Assembly (NCBI GenBank): GCA_934635045.1
Contig: CAKTZA010000002.1
Location: forward strand, 35,541 to 99,540
Direction: 5' to 3'
DNA length: 64,000 bases
Source of the DNA: an uncultured Kiritimatiellota bacterium
GTDB lineage: Bacteria; Verrucomicrobiota; Kiritimatiellia; RFP12; UBA1067
Shown here: one piece after another, positions 43,241 to 51,030 of the stretch
How the letters are laid out: every line of letters begins with the position of its first letter
Numbering within the stretch: position 1 is the first letter of the stretch
The notes under the pieces: generated by a model
Told to the model about the DNA's origin: nothing
The model's database searches: none
What the model saw: only the letters and a program-made list of their open reading frames with translations
Translations under genes and position numbers: made by a program

Positions 43241-43813
43241 AGTAGAGCTTGACGTGAGAGACCCCAATGAATTTTGGAAGAACTTCCAGAGCGGGGCGGC
43301 CATGAGGGACTGCACGAAAGCGCCGCGTTCGAGCAAGGTGCGCACCTCATCCGGCGTGTGCAGACTCCACGAAAGGTCTTCGCCCACATCAAGGTGCGGA
43401 ACGTCCGTCGCCCGGACGCCGCGCGCGACAAAGCAGTGCGTGATGTTGGTGAACGCCGCCGGATTGGCGCTGACCTGCATCAGCGCTTCCCAGACGCCGC
43501 CGGAAAAGCCCGTCTCCTCCAGCAGTTCGCGCTGCGCTCCCGCGAGGGGCGAGGCGTCCGTCTTCTCGATGACGCCCGCCGGGATTTCCCAGCAGACACG
43601 CCCAATGCCGTGTCGGTACTGGCGCACGAGGACGATGCGCCCGTCTTCCGTCACGGGAATGATGTTCACCCAGTCCGGGTACTCGAAAACGAAGTATTCG
43701 GGAATGACAGTCCCAGTGGGCAGTTCGACCGCATCCTGACGCACCGTCAGCCACGGCTTCGCGAGAATGCGCCGCGACGCGCGAACTTTCCACTTGAGCG
43801 AAGATTCTTTCAT
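43169..43813 (-). CDS. NUDIX hydrolase, ADP-ribose pyrophosphatase-like
   Basis: 214 residues. The central PAGVIEKTDASPLAGAQREL-LEETGF is a Nudix box with one extra residue and Asp/Ala in place of the usual first Glu; REL-EE and the final G are intact. Flanks WVNIIPVTEDGRIVLVRQYRHG and WEIPAG fit ADP-ribose/ADP-sugar pyrophosphatases (about 180 residues). The final ~33 residues (SSTSLRPLCVSGGAAPCGEKTK...) come from a TTTGCG repeat, so the original stop was lost. It cleaves nucleoside diphosphate-X to NMP plus P-X in the cytoplasm; the substrate is not certain. It follows the small ORF and TonB receptor on the same strand. Confidence 0.87.
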   Translation of the reverse strand: MKESSLKWKVRASRRILAKPWLTVRQDAVELPTGTVIPEYFVFEYPDWVNIIPVTEDGRIVLVRQYRHGIGRVCWEIPAGVIEKTDASPLAGAQRELLEETGFSGGVWEALMQVSANPAAFTNITHCFVARGVRATDVPHLDVGEDLSWSLHTPDEVRTLLERGAFVQSLMAAPLWKFFQNSLGSLTSSSTSLRPLCVSGGAAPCGEKTKFWGE

Positions 43814-43829
43814 GTATGTACCGTTCTTC

Positions 43830-43928
43830 CTACTTCAGGCTCTCGCCCGCAACGCGCTCGTTGAACCACTTGATGCGTTGCGGATCCTGATGGTCGATGA
43901 GCGGCTCTGTGTGCACCATCTCTTGCAT
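43830..43928 (-). CDS. Small ORF (32 residues) between TonB receptor and NUDIX genes
   Basis: MQEMVHTEPLIDHQDPQRIK, ending WFNERVAGESLK. It starts 11 nt after the TonB-receptor stop, with GGAGTAAGG just before the ATG, and ends 16 nt before the NUDIX start. Codon usage and acidic/basic balance look protein-like. No family was recognised; it may be a real small protein or the trimmed end of a lost gene. Confidence 0.4.
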   Translation of the reverse strand: MQEMVHTEPLIDHQDPQRIKWFNERVAGESLK

Positions 43929-43939
43929 CCTTACTCCAT

Positions 43940-45859
43940 TCAGAACTTGAGGCGACAGCCGACGTACCACAGGATGCCGTCCATCGGATAGCCCGGATAG
44001 TATTCATAGTTGCGGTCGGCCAGGTTCTCCAGCGCGACGAAGACCTCGCCCGCGAGCGGCGTGAACGACTCAAGCGGCACGGCGAGGCGCGTGTTGAGCA
44101 GCAGCCCCTCCTTGAGTTCCGTCAGGTTCGCAGCGTCGGACGAGGCGCGGACGGAATAGGCGTACATGCGGTCGATGAACTGGCCGTCCAGCGTCCACTT
44201 GAGATACGGGCAGATCGTCCACGTGCCGCCCGCCGTCGCCGTCCAGCGCGGCAGGCGCGAGACGGGCGCGGTCTCGGGGTTCGTGTACGTGAGGCCCGCG
44301 AAGATCGCGAGGTCGTCCGTCGGCCGTCCATGCGCCGAGAGCTCCACGCCCGTCGCGCGCATCCCGCCCGCGTTGACGTAGCCGCGCGCCGTCTTGTCGA
44401 TGCGGTTCTGCGCGTCGGTGTGGAAGACGGTCGCGAGCACGTCGAACGTGTCGTCCACGGCGACTTTCGCGCCGCCCGCGAGGTAGTCCATCACCTCCGC
44501 ATCCAGCGTGCCGCGCGCATAGTCCGTCGCGACGGCCCGCGTGTAGACGCCCGGATAGTGGACGCCGCGCGAACCCGTCACGAACAGCTGGGCCTTCTCA
44601 CGCCAGTCGAGCGTAAGCGCGGCGTCCGGCGCCCATTCGCCGTCGTATTGGCTGTGGAAATAGTAGCGTGTGCCGGCGGACGGCGTGAGCGTCCAGTCGT
44701 CCGAAAGGCGGAAGTCGTAGCGCGCGCCCACGTAAGGCGCGACGGTCGTGAGCGCGCCGTCCACCGAAAACGGGATGCGGCCGTTCCGCAGGTTGCGCGT
44801 CTCGGTCTCGCCGTCCTCGTGCGTGAGGTCGAGCCCGCCGCGCAACCAAAGCCCCTGCCAGACATTCCCCTCGTAGAAGTTGCGGAAGCTGAAGTTGAGC
44901 CAGGCCGTGTGCGCGTTGCCGTCCATCGCCCCCATCGGTGTGCGGCAGAGGTTGTCCTGATACCAGTCGATGACGCCGCGCTCGAACGCGACGAGCGAAA
45001 AACCCGTCAGGCTCTCGCGGTCGGTATCGAACCGCAACGTGTAGAGGTCGGTCGCGAGGTCGAAGCGGTCGGTGCGCGGCGTCGGCTGGCCGACTGCGCC
45101 CGGATCCTCGACCCGGCTGTCCGTGCGCTGGTAGACGAAGCCGACGTGTTCGTGTTCCGAGAGGTCGACGCCGACACGCCCGAACGCGCTCTTGAGAATG
45201 GACGTGTTATGGTCGCGGTAACCGTCCGAATACTTGTAGCTCAACCCACCGTACGCATCAACCGGGCCTTCCTTGAGTCCGGCCGAACCGGCGGAGAGGA
45301 AGGTGTTGTAGCCACCGTAGACGAGGTCGACCTCGGCCTCGTGTCCCGGCGCGCGGCGACGGCGTGTCTCGACATCAACGGCCCCGAACGTGCCCGAATA
45401 GCGGGCAGGGTGCGGACTCTTCTGGACGGACACCGACTCGGCGAAGTCGATCGGCATGGAGTCCATGAGCGGATGCCCCCACATACCGGACTCGCGCGGC
45501 GCGCCGTCCGTGTACATCCGCACCTCGCCGCCGGGCCGCGCCGTGCCGAGGCCCCGTATGTAGACGCTGCCGCCCTGCGCACCGCCATAGCTGCCGATCG
45601 GCGAATAGCGCGAAATCGTCACGCCCGGCACCTGCCGAAGCGCGGTCGGAAGATCCTGCGCGTTGAGGAACGCCAGCTGCTCGCGGGCGACGAGGACGCG
45701 CTCGGCGCCGTCTTTCGTGACGCTCTCCGTCTGCGTGACAGGGCTCGCGGTCACGACGACGGACGGCAAGACGGCGACGTGGTTCGTCTCGTCCGCGAAA
45801 GCCGCAAACGCCACGCCGACGACGATGATCCACGCAAATTGTTTCAGGGAAATGCCCAT
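43940..45859 (-). CDS. TonB-dependent outer-membrane receptor
   Basis: 639 residues from MGISLKQFAWIIVVGVAFAAFA (signal peptide); the longer upstream frame crosses the promoter and was rejected. The plug domain covers about 35-150 with VVVTASPVTQTESVTKDG (TonB-box region), LPTALRQVPGVTISRY and GSVYIRGLGTARPGGEVRMYTDG. The rest is a 22-strand barrel ending with aromatic residue KF (ENLADRNYEYYPGYPMDG...CRLKF). It takes up a metal chelate, cobalamin or an oligosaccharide; the ligand cannot be told from sequence. No SusD partner is present, so it is not a Bacteroidetes-type SusCD pair. TATACT lies 32 nt upstream with a GGAACG leader motif. Confidence 0.92.
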   Translation of the reverse strand: MGISLKQFAWIIVVGVAFAAFADETNHVAVLPSVVVTASPVTQTESVTKDGAERVLVAREQLAFLNAQDLPTALRQVPGVTISRYSPIGSYGGAQGGSVYIRGLGTARPGGEVRMYTDGAPRESGMWGHPLMDSMPIDFAESVSVQKSPHPARYSGTFGAVDVETRRRRAPGHEAEVDLVYGGYNTFLSAGSAGLKEGPVDAYGGLSYKYSDGYRDHNTSILKSAFGRVGVDLSEHEHVGFVYQRTDSRVEDPGAVGQPTPRTDRFDLATDLYTLRFDTDRESLTGFSLVAFERGVIDWYQDNLCRTPMGAMDGNAHTAWLNFSFRNFYEGNVWQGLWLRGGLDLTHEDGETETRNLRNGRIPFSVDGALTTVAPYVGARYDFRLSDDWTLTPSAGTRYYFHSQYDGEWAPDAALTLDWREKAQLFVTGSRGVHYPGVYTRAVATDYARGTLDAEVMDYLAGGAKVAVDDTFDVLATVFHTDAQNRIDKTARGYVNAGGMRATGVELSAHGRPTDDLAIFAGLTYTNPETAPVSRLPRWTATAGGTWTICPYLKWTLDGQFIDRMYAYSVRASSDAANLTELKEGLLLNTRLAVPLESFTPLAGEVFVALENLADRNYEYYPGYPMDGILWYVGCRLKF

Positions 45860-45891
45860 GTGCCACTTCGTTCCAATGTTTTCGGCCGCGT

Positions 45892-45900
45892 AGTATAGCA
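45892..45900 (-). promoter_or_regulatory. Extended -10 promoter of the TonB receptor (with leader)
   Basis: TGCTATACT on the minus strand, 32 nt before the ATG at 45859; the leader of about 26 nt is too short for a riboswitch. Confidence 0.5.
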
Positions 45901-46048
45901 CATGTGACACAAAACCGTCAATTATGGGAACACTATCTCCATAACAATTCAGCATAGATCAGCCGCAAATGAACGCCATCTCGCCCAACCTGTGAAATCC
46001 TAACCACGAACGACAGGGGATGCGGCATGCAACTATCTTCTTAACGTA

Positions 46049-46131
46049 AAGATCTCAAAGGTTCGAGACGCCAAGACCGCAAAGGACTTTGCGCGCTTCG
46101 CGTCACTCCCTCTGCGTTCTTTGCGTTGACA
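46049..46131. repeat. TTTGCG-type inverted repeat, third copy
   Basis: CGAGACGCCAAGACCGCAAAG on the left and CTCTGCGTTCTTTGCG on the right, with CTTTGCGCGCTTCGCG between them; it lies upstream of the TonB receptor gene. Confidence 0.55.
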
Positions 46132-46144
46132 TGAAGAGGCTGTC

Positions 46145-46161
46145 GTGGGGACAGGCCCCAC
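46145..46161. repeat. Single GGGGACAGGCCCC palindrome
   Basis: GTGGGGACAGGCCCCAC, one intergenic unit of the family that forms arrays in the operon signal peptides. Confidence 0.8.
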
Positions 46162-46204
46162 AATGTGAGACACACAATCAGAATTTTCCGCATCCGATTC
46201 TCAT
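46162..46204 (-). pseudogene. Relic of an MRIxCG signal-peptide start
   Basis: Minus-strand ATGAGAATCGGATGCGGAAA reads MRIGCGKF then a stop. It matches the 5' ends of the genes at 10376, 19341 and 22545, and lies 2 nt after the stop of the broken GH2-like gene. Apparently the next gene of a lost cluster, cut off by repeats. Confidence 0.45.
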
Positions 46205-46205
46205 T

Positions 46206-46990
46206 TCAGGGTGTGTGAACAGCCTCCACGGTGAGGTCGTCGAGGAGCCAGAACGCGCGGCCCGCGCCGCCGAACTGCATGAGGTGGTAGCCCGAAAGCA
46301 GCTGATCCGCCGCCACGGGGTCTTTCGGAAAGTCGTAGCCCGCGATGTTCACGCAGTCGCCCGGCGAGCAGAAGTAGCCGATGCCCCGCTCGTCCAAGAC
46401 GTCGAGCTTGGCCAGTGCCGCGCCACGACCGACGTTCCCCAGCGTATCCATCGAATGGTTTGCCGTCAGGACGTTGTAGCCGATGTCGTGCAGGAAGTCG
46501 ATGCCGTGGACGTTAGCCTGATAGTCGAAGCACGTGCGCAGACGCACCTTGTGGCCGTTCATCAGCAGATTCTTCCCGTCGCGCCAGATTTCGCGGAAGC
46601 CGAACCGCACGCGCTTCGGCTCCGCCGCGCCGACCTTCACCTCGGCGGTATAGAGGTACGGCGCGTCGACGCGTCCACGAGCGAAAGCGAGTCGAGCTCA
46701 AGGCGCACGAATGCGCCGCGCCAGTCCGCCGGCGCGGCGAAGACGCACCGCTTCCACGTGCCGCCCGGCTCCCACACGCGGCTGAACGAGCTGCGCGGGG
46801 TGGTCTTGCCGGGCACACGCCGCCAGCCGTTCTTCTCCGTCTTCCACGCCGCCGCGTCGGGCGCGGCGAGCGTCGCGCTTACGCGCTGCGACTGCCACGG
46901 CAGGTCGCGCGTGTCGAGCGTGCCGGCGAAGCCCGCGCCGAACACGCCGCCCGCCAGAAGCGAAACCAGCCCAATCATCATCTTTTTCAT
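46206..46990 (-). pseudogene. GH2-like secreted enzyme, internally deleted and frameshifted
   Basis: The 5' part (46990-46637) encodes signal peptide MKKMMIGLVSLLAGGVFG and a short jelly-roll start (WEPGGTWKRCVFAAPADWRGAFVRLELDS). The 3' part (46640-46206), in another frame, encodes RFGFREIWRDGKNLLMNGHKVRLR, the GH2 barrel-entry motif also seen in the intact 57710-52920 gene (FGFREVWVEDGKFFLNGMNTRLR), then jumps to a C-terminal sandwich end (AFWLLDDLTVEAV). Several hundred residues between them are gone. Two overlapping ORFs could be called here, but neither is a complete domain. Confidence 0.7.
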
Positions 46991-47086
46991 TTGTCTTTCC
47001 TTATCCTTTTAAAAACTCCGTGTCTCCGTGCCTCCGTGTGAGAAACTCCAATCGGAGTTTGCCCAAACGTTTCGTTGCCGCACTTG

Positions 47087-47557
47087 TCAGTGAATCACAA
47101 ACACCATACCCGGCGGCGCGTACTCGAAGCAGCCGATGTCAACCGCCTTTCCGAGAACGCGCTTGCGGAACGCGCACCCCTCCCCGTCTCGCTGCAGGTC
47201 ATGCGCCTCCGCCATCCAGTCAAGCGTCAGCCCCGCGTCGCGCAGAGGCGACCGCGTGTGCCGACTTGGCGATTCCAACGACGCCAGAGCCAATGCGGCC
47301 ACCCATGCAGTTCTCGACCGTCGAACCAATCAGTTCGCCGCCGTTGTACAAGGCGACCGCGCCGCTACTGGAGGAGGCCGCACTGTTCGTGCAGAACGAG
47401 ACGACGCAATCGACCACGCATCCCCGTGCGTCGATCCAAGCGACACGCCCGCCGCCCTCTGCGGCCTCTGCGCCCCTGCGCGATCCCCATCCCCTATCTC
47501 CGTGCCTCCGTCCCTCCGTGTGAGATTTCGTGAAGTCTGGCTTTTCGTCGTTTTCAT
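47087..47557 (-). pseudogene. Beta-helix (choice-of-anchor Q) protein remnant with an inserted repeat
   Basis: The start MKTTKSQTSRN (47557) is followed directly by a CACGGAG-type repeat (LTRRDGGTE). Then comes a short beta-helix fragment in another frame (VVDCVVSFCTNSAASSSSGAVALYNGG), and finally in a third frame LRDAGLTLDWM...VDIGCFEYAPP, the same ending as the intact protein at 34432-37536. It is about 10% of a normal length. It is clearly dead. Confidence 0.65.
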
Positions 47558-47825
47558 GGCATTTTCCTTATTTCATTCAGTGAACAAAAACTCATTTACT
47601 CTCCTCCGCGCCTCCGCTTCTCCAACACCTCCGTGTTGAGCGCCGCAGGCATCCGCGTCGTAGACATTCGCGACAGTCTCCCGCGCGCCCCGACCCTGTT
47701 GCTGTCGCTTGACACGAAGGCGACGGAGAGACGGAGGCACGGAGATTCTTGCGGGAAAATGCGCGTGCGCGCGACGCCTGTGGGCATCGCGCCAGCGGCC
47801 GCGAAACGGCCCTCTGAGGCGTCAG

Positions 47826-47945
47826 CTAAAAGCGGGGGGGGGGGGGGGTACTGGAACCGTGCGCGAACGCAAGCGGACGGCCTCTCGCCGCGTCTGCGGC
47901 GGGAAGCGACCACTGCATGAGTCTCGTCGTTTCGCGCATCGTCAT
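47826..47945 (-). other. Short ORF with promoter and RBS that runs into a 15-nt homopolymer
   Basis: A TGCTATAAT element (47981-47973), then AAGGAAGG and ATG at 47945. The ORF MTMRETTRLMQWSLPAADAA... reaches 15 C at 47848-47834 and stops after 39 codons. With one extra base it would continue for about 77 codons to 47596. No family was recognised and the composition resembles repeat DNA; it may be a relic with a live promoter or a contingency gene. Confidence 0.3.
47834..47848. repeat. 15-nt G/C homopolymer
   Basis: Fifteen G on the + strand in a decayed intergenic region, downstream of a promoter-like element on the other strand. Confidence 0.9.
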
Positions 47946-48017
47946 AAAACCTTCCTTTTCCAGTCACCGTGCATTATAGCAAATTTCCGCGCGAAGTTGT
48001 TCCCGTCTGCGCAGAAA

Positions 48018-48127
48018 ATCTCACACGGAGTGACGGAGGCACGGAGTTCCTGCATTCAATCAGCATTGAGGCAGACAGGCGAGACAGCAATCATTTCTCC
48101 GTGGCTCCGTCACTCCGTGTGAGACAT
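48018..48127. repeat. CACGGAG-type inverted repeat pair
   Basis: CTCACACGGAGTGACGGAGG on the left, CCGTCACTCCGTGTGAGAC on the right, about 45 bp between them: a stem of about 27 bp. This is the inner part of the fold-back element on its own. Confidence 0.8.
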
Positions 48128-48214
48128 CCCCCGTCTGCAAGGAGCGTTGTAAAATGAGATTTTCCGCTTTAGATTCCCATGACGTCACGTCGGACAACTT
48201 TCGCATTCGGTCAT

Positions 48215-49423
48215 TTAGCGACCGAGGCACCAGTCGATGATCGACTGATGGCGAATGCCCGAGTCGCTGAAGTCGATCTCGTCAAGCGACAGGACAAGCC
48301 GAGGATAGTTGTCTCCCGTGATGCCCCTCAACGGACGAAACTCCCTTTCGCGCGTAACCTCGTCTGCCATGAGATAGGTGACTTGGACATACTGCCGTTC
48401 GCTCCCACGCGAGGCGACAAAGTCGATTTCCAGATCCCGAAGCTTTCCGACTTCGACACGCCAACCGCGCCGAATCAGTTCCATGGCCACGATATTCTCA
48501 AGGATTCGATCCACATGACGCTCGTTCGCGCCAAGCAGTGCTTCTCGAAAGCCGTGATCCGTCAAGTAGATCTTCTCCTGGGTCGAGAGAAGCTCCTTGC
48601 CCTGGAGGTCATAACGTTTCAGTCGACAGATGAAACACGCTTCTTCCGCAAACTCGGCATAGTTGTAAATCGTCTCAAGCCCACAGCTTCGCCTGTCATG
48701 TTTCAGGTAACGGACGAGACTCGCAGGCGAGAACGCATGCGCGACCTCCGAGAGGAAATAGGATAGCATCCGACCGAGCAAGTCAATGTCACGAACCTTG
48801 TGCCGATGCGCAATGTCCTTCAGCACAATCGAGTTGAACAGGTCTTCAAGATAGGCGTTCGCAACCTCGCCTGAAATGCCCGCATCATAGATGAACGGCA
48901 TGCCGCCGCGTCGAATGTACTCACGAAATCCCGCGCGTTCGTCAAAGCCATCATGCGAAAGGCTCGGCCAGACTTCGGCGAATGAAAACGGGTAGACGTG
49001 AATTTCGACATAGCGTCCCGCGAGGTAGGTCGAGAGTTCCGACGAGAAGAGATTGGCATTGGAGCCCGTCAGATACAAATCAACCGAATAGTCAACATCC
49101 AGCGAATTGACAAGCCTTTCCCAGCCATCCAGTTCCTGAACTTCATCAAAGAACAGGTAAAGCTTCTCTCCGTGGCATGATTCTGACGCATTCCGCACAC
49201 GCTCAAACATGGCATCGACGCTTTTGACGGATGGATCGACCTTTGATTCAAAGTTCGCGGCAATAATCCGTTCAGGGGGAACGCCGCGCGACAAAATCAA
49301 CTTCCGCGTCATTTCCAAAAGGCGAGACTTCCCACAGCGGCGAATGCCTGTCAGAACTTTTATGATCTTCTTGTCTACATATCTTGAGATTTCATCTACA
49401 TATCTTGGTCTGTCAATCTGCAT
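48215..49423 (-). CDS. AAA_14 / DUF4143 ATPase
   Basis: 402 residues, start MQIDRPRYVDEISRYVDKK with a perfect AAGGAGG 5 nt upstream. Walker A is VLTGIRRCGKSRLLEM; Walker B region KLYLFFDEVQELDGWERLV; sensor LYLTGSNANLFSSELSTYLAGR. The C-terminal DUF4143 region (YLTDHGFREALLG, ILENIVAMELIRRGWRVEVG, LEIDFVASRGSERQYVQVTY) looks like a PD-(D/E)XK-type fold with the ID-x16-VQV pattern. Such proteins are widespread in multiple copies in anaerobes; no clear role is established. It has its own -10 (TGGTATAAT) 28 nt upstream. Not related in sequence to the AAA-like protein at 3225, although both pair a P-loop with a nuclease-like fold. Confidence 0.92.
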   Translation of the reverse strand: MQIDRPRYVDEISRYVDKKIIKVLTGIRRCGKSRLLEMTRKLILSRGVPPERIIAANFESKVDPSVKSVDAMFERVRNASESCHGEKLYLFFDEVQELDGWERLVNSLDVDYSVDLYLTGSNANLFSSELSTYLAGRYVEIHVYPFSFAEVWPSLSHDGFDERAGFREYIRRGGMPFIYDAGISGEVANAYLEDLFNSIVLKDIAHRHKVRDIDLLGRMLSYFLSEVAHAFSPASLVRYLKHDRRSCGLETIYNYAEFAEEACFICRLKRYDLQGKELLSTQEKIYLTDHGFREALLGANERHVDRILENIVAMELIRRGWRVEVGKLRDLEIDFVASRGSERQYVQVTYLMADEVTREREFRPLRGITGDNYPRLVLSLDEIDFSDSGIRHQSIIDWCLGR

Positions 49424-49450
49424 AACGCCTCCTTGTCGCTGTTGGCGCGA

Positions 49451-49459
49451 ATTATACCA
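49451..49459 (-). promoter_or_regulatory. Extended -10 promoter of the DUF4143 ATPase (with leader)
   Basis: TGGTATAAT on the minus strand; leader of about 20 nt with AAGGAGG. Confidence 0.55.
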
Positions 49460-49599
49460 TTCTCCATGCCGAAATTTCAAGCGGGCATATATAAATTATT
49501 TCGCCATACGATAATTTTATGCTTGGGCCGCGAAGTCCGCTTTCGCGAGCTTTTGGGTTGTTGCTCGGATCTTCCTGCGTCTTGCGCGCTTTTGCAGAA

Positions 49600-49668
49600 T
49601 TGGGGGATTGCGGACAGCCCCCAGCGCATTGGGGACAGACCCTACCAATCGGGGGCCTGTCCCCAGAA
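49600..49668. repeat. Cluster of three degenerate GGGGACAGRCCCC units
   Basis: TGGGGGATTGCGGACAGCCC, TTGGGGACAGACCCTACC and CGGGGGCCTGTCCCCAG lie next to one another in the spacer between the ATPase promoter and the RAYT. Confidence 0.75.
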
Positions 49669-49773
49669 ACCGAACCGCACCTCGAACGACACAGGATGCG
49701 GCTGTCCGACCGTCAGGAGCCGCCGCCAATTTTCAACGCCAACCCTACCACTGGGGTCAGACACTCGTCCCCC

Positions 49774-49813
49774 AAGGGTCAGACCCGAGTGATACAGTCA
49801 GAGTGATACAGTC
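49774..49813 (+). repeat. REP sequence, left end of RAYT unit
   Basis: Forty bases starting AAGGGTCAGACCCGAGTGAT and holding the hairpin GGGTC-A-GACCC and a tandem GAGTGATACAGTC. It overlaps the RAYT stop codon and is the inverted copy of 50918-50957 (39 of 40 bases identical). Confidence 0.9.
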
Positions 49814-50888
49814 ACCCCTCCCCAACGGCCTTCCTGCCCAGGGCCGTTAGGCGGTAGGCCTGCAATGACGAGCGCGGATGCGCGGCATCGGTCATCTCGA
49901 CATATCCGGCCGCGAGCAGGGGCGAAAGGTACCGTAGCGTGAAATATGCCCGCGAGGCGATGCCCAGACGTTCACGAAGCACCCCCGGACGCATTTCGCC
50001 TTCCGCCAGCAGCCGAAGCAGGTCGAAAGCGACCTTGTCGCTGCCACGTGCGACAAGATGGGGCACATGGCCCGGCAGTTCTGCCTCGAAACGGCGCACA
50101 CGCCGCTCGACAACGAGGTCTCGCTTGCGGGCATCGACCGAAAGGCCTACGGCCAGCGACGCGGATTCCTCCCTGCGCCGCTCGATCTCCGCCAACGCCG
50201 TGCGCACGGACGTCTCCTCCAAAGGGCGCAGTTCCTCCCATCCCCGCCCCCTTGCGCAGAAAATGAAGTCATAGCCGGCGACGGCACGGGGGTCGCCCGC
50301 GCAGGCCGCCGCGAAACTGCACCACCGATAGCCGTCTGGCCATGCGGCCTGCCCTGCCTTGACGGGATTGGCGTCAACGTAACCGCTCCACTTCAGGAGA
50401 ACGCCGATCTCCTCCGGCTCGCAGACGCGCGCGAGGAAGCGAGACTCCCACATCGTCCCCACATGGCCATGTCGGCCATTGAACGACATCGTGCAATGCT
50501 GCTTGAGCGTCTTCATGAACTCGCTCGCGTCAAACATCCGGCGGCCGTAGCCCGCCTTCAGCCGCGCGAGCGCACAATCCCCTGCGGCTTTCGCAGTTCC
50601 CCACTCCTTCAGCCTTCCGTCAAGCGACGATCCCGAATAAAGGACGCGAATCCGGCGCAGCACCTCCTCGTCTGGAAGTTCGGTTCGGTCCGGAACATAG
50701 GCAACGACGTGGAAGTGGTTCGTCATGACACAATAGGCGATCACGGTGACGCCGGAGAAGTCGGCCGCGCGCCACAGGAAGTCAACAAAGCGCGTCCGTT
50801 CCCCTTCGTCCAGAAAGAAGGCTCGGTGAGCGACACGACTGATCAAGTGATAGCAGCGGTTCGTCTTGAAGTTTCGACAGGCTCTCAT
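49812..50888 (-). CDS. REP-associated tyrosine transposase (RAYT, Y1 HUH family)
   Basis: 358 residues. The Y1_Tnp fold is visible: RCYHLISRVAHRAFFLDEGER, the HUH metal motif His-Phe-His in YCVMTNHFHVVAYV, and the catalytic-Tyr block WSGYVDANPVKAGQAA (compare YI-NPVRAG in other RAYTs). A C-terminal winged-helix-like part (FDLLRLLAEGEMRPGVLRERLG) is longer than in E. coli RAYT. RAYTs nick and move REP palindromes. The gene is bracketed by 40-bp inverted REPs. A TGGTATAAT element lies 8 nt before the ATG (leaderless). The arrangement suggests a single domesticated locus that could have spread the REP-like arrays seen in this window. Confidence 0.92.
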   Translation of the reverse strand: MRACRNFKTNRCYHLISRVAHRAFFLDEGERTRFVDFLWRAADFSGVTVIAYCVMTNHFHVVAYVPDRTELPDEEVLRRIRVLYSGSSLDGRLKEWGTAKAAGDCALARLKAGYGRRMFDASEFMKTLKQHCTMSFNGRHGHVGTMWESRFLARVCEPEEIGVLLKWSGYVDANPVKAGQAAWPDGYRWCSFAAACAGDPRAVAGYDFIFCARGRGWEELRPLEETSVRTALAEIERRREESASLAVGLSVDARKRDLVVERRVRRFEAELPGHVPHLVARGSDKVAFDLLRLLAEGEMRPGVLRERLGIASRAYFTLRYLSPLLAAGYVEMTDAAHPRSSLQAYRLTALGRKAVGEG

Positions 50889-50896
50889 GTCCGTGC

Positions 50897-50905
50897 ATTA
50901 TACCA
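50897..50905 (-). promoter_or_regulatory. Extended -10 promoter of RAYT, leaderless spacing
   Basis: TGGTATAAT on the minus strand, 8 nt before the ATG at 50888, lying between the gene and its right-hand REP. Confidence 0.55.
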
Positions 50906-50917
50906 TAAACCGAGCGG

Positions 50918-50957
50918 GACTGTATCACTCGGACTGTATCACTCGGGTCTGACCCTT
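50918..50957 (-). repeat. REP sequence, right end of RAYT unit
   Basis: Inverted copy of the left REP with one mismatch; on the + strand it starts GACTGTATCACTCGGACTGT and ends in GGGTCTGACCCTT. A further CGGACCCTTTGTGCGC follows. Confidence 0.9.
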
Positions 50958-51030
50958 TGTGCGGACCCTTTGTGCGCCCACAAGTCATCATGTCATCAAA
51001 TGGGCACAGTTAGGCTTAACGAGGCCCTAT

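Noticed and set aside
45860..45892. Cobalamin riboswitch before the TonB receptor
   Set aside because: The predicted leader is about 26 nt, far too short.
45860..45955. Upstream start at 45955 for the TonB receptor
   Set aside because: It would include the -10 element and place about 30 polar residues before the signal peptide.
47330..47557. 75-residue ORF at 47330-47557 as a gene
   Set aside because: It is a start codon followed by translated repeat and out-of-frame beta-helix remnant; part of the pseudogene.
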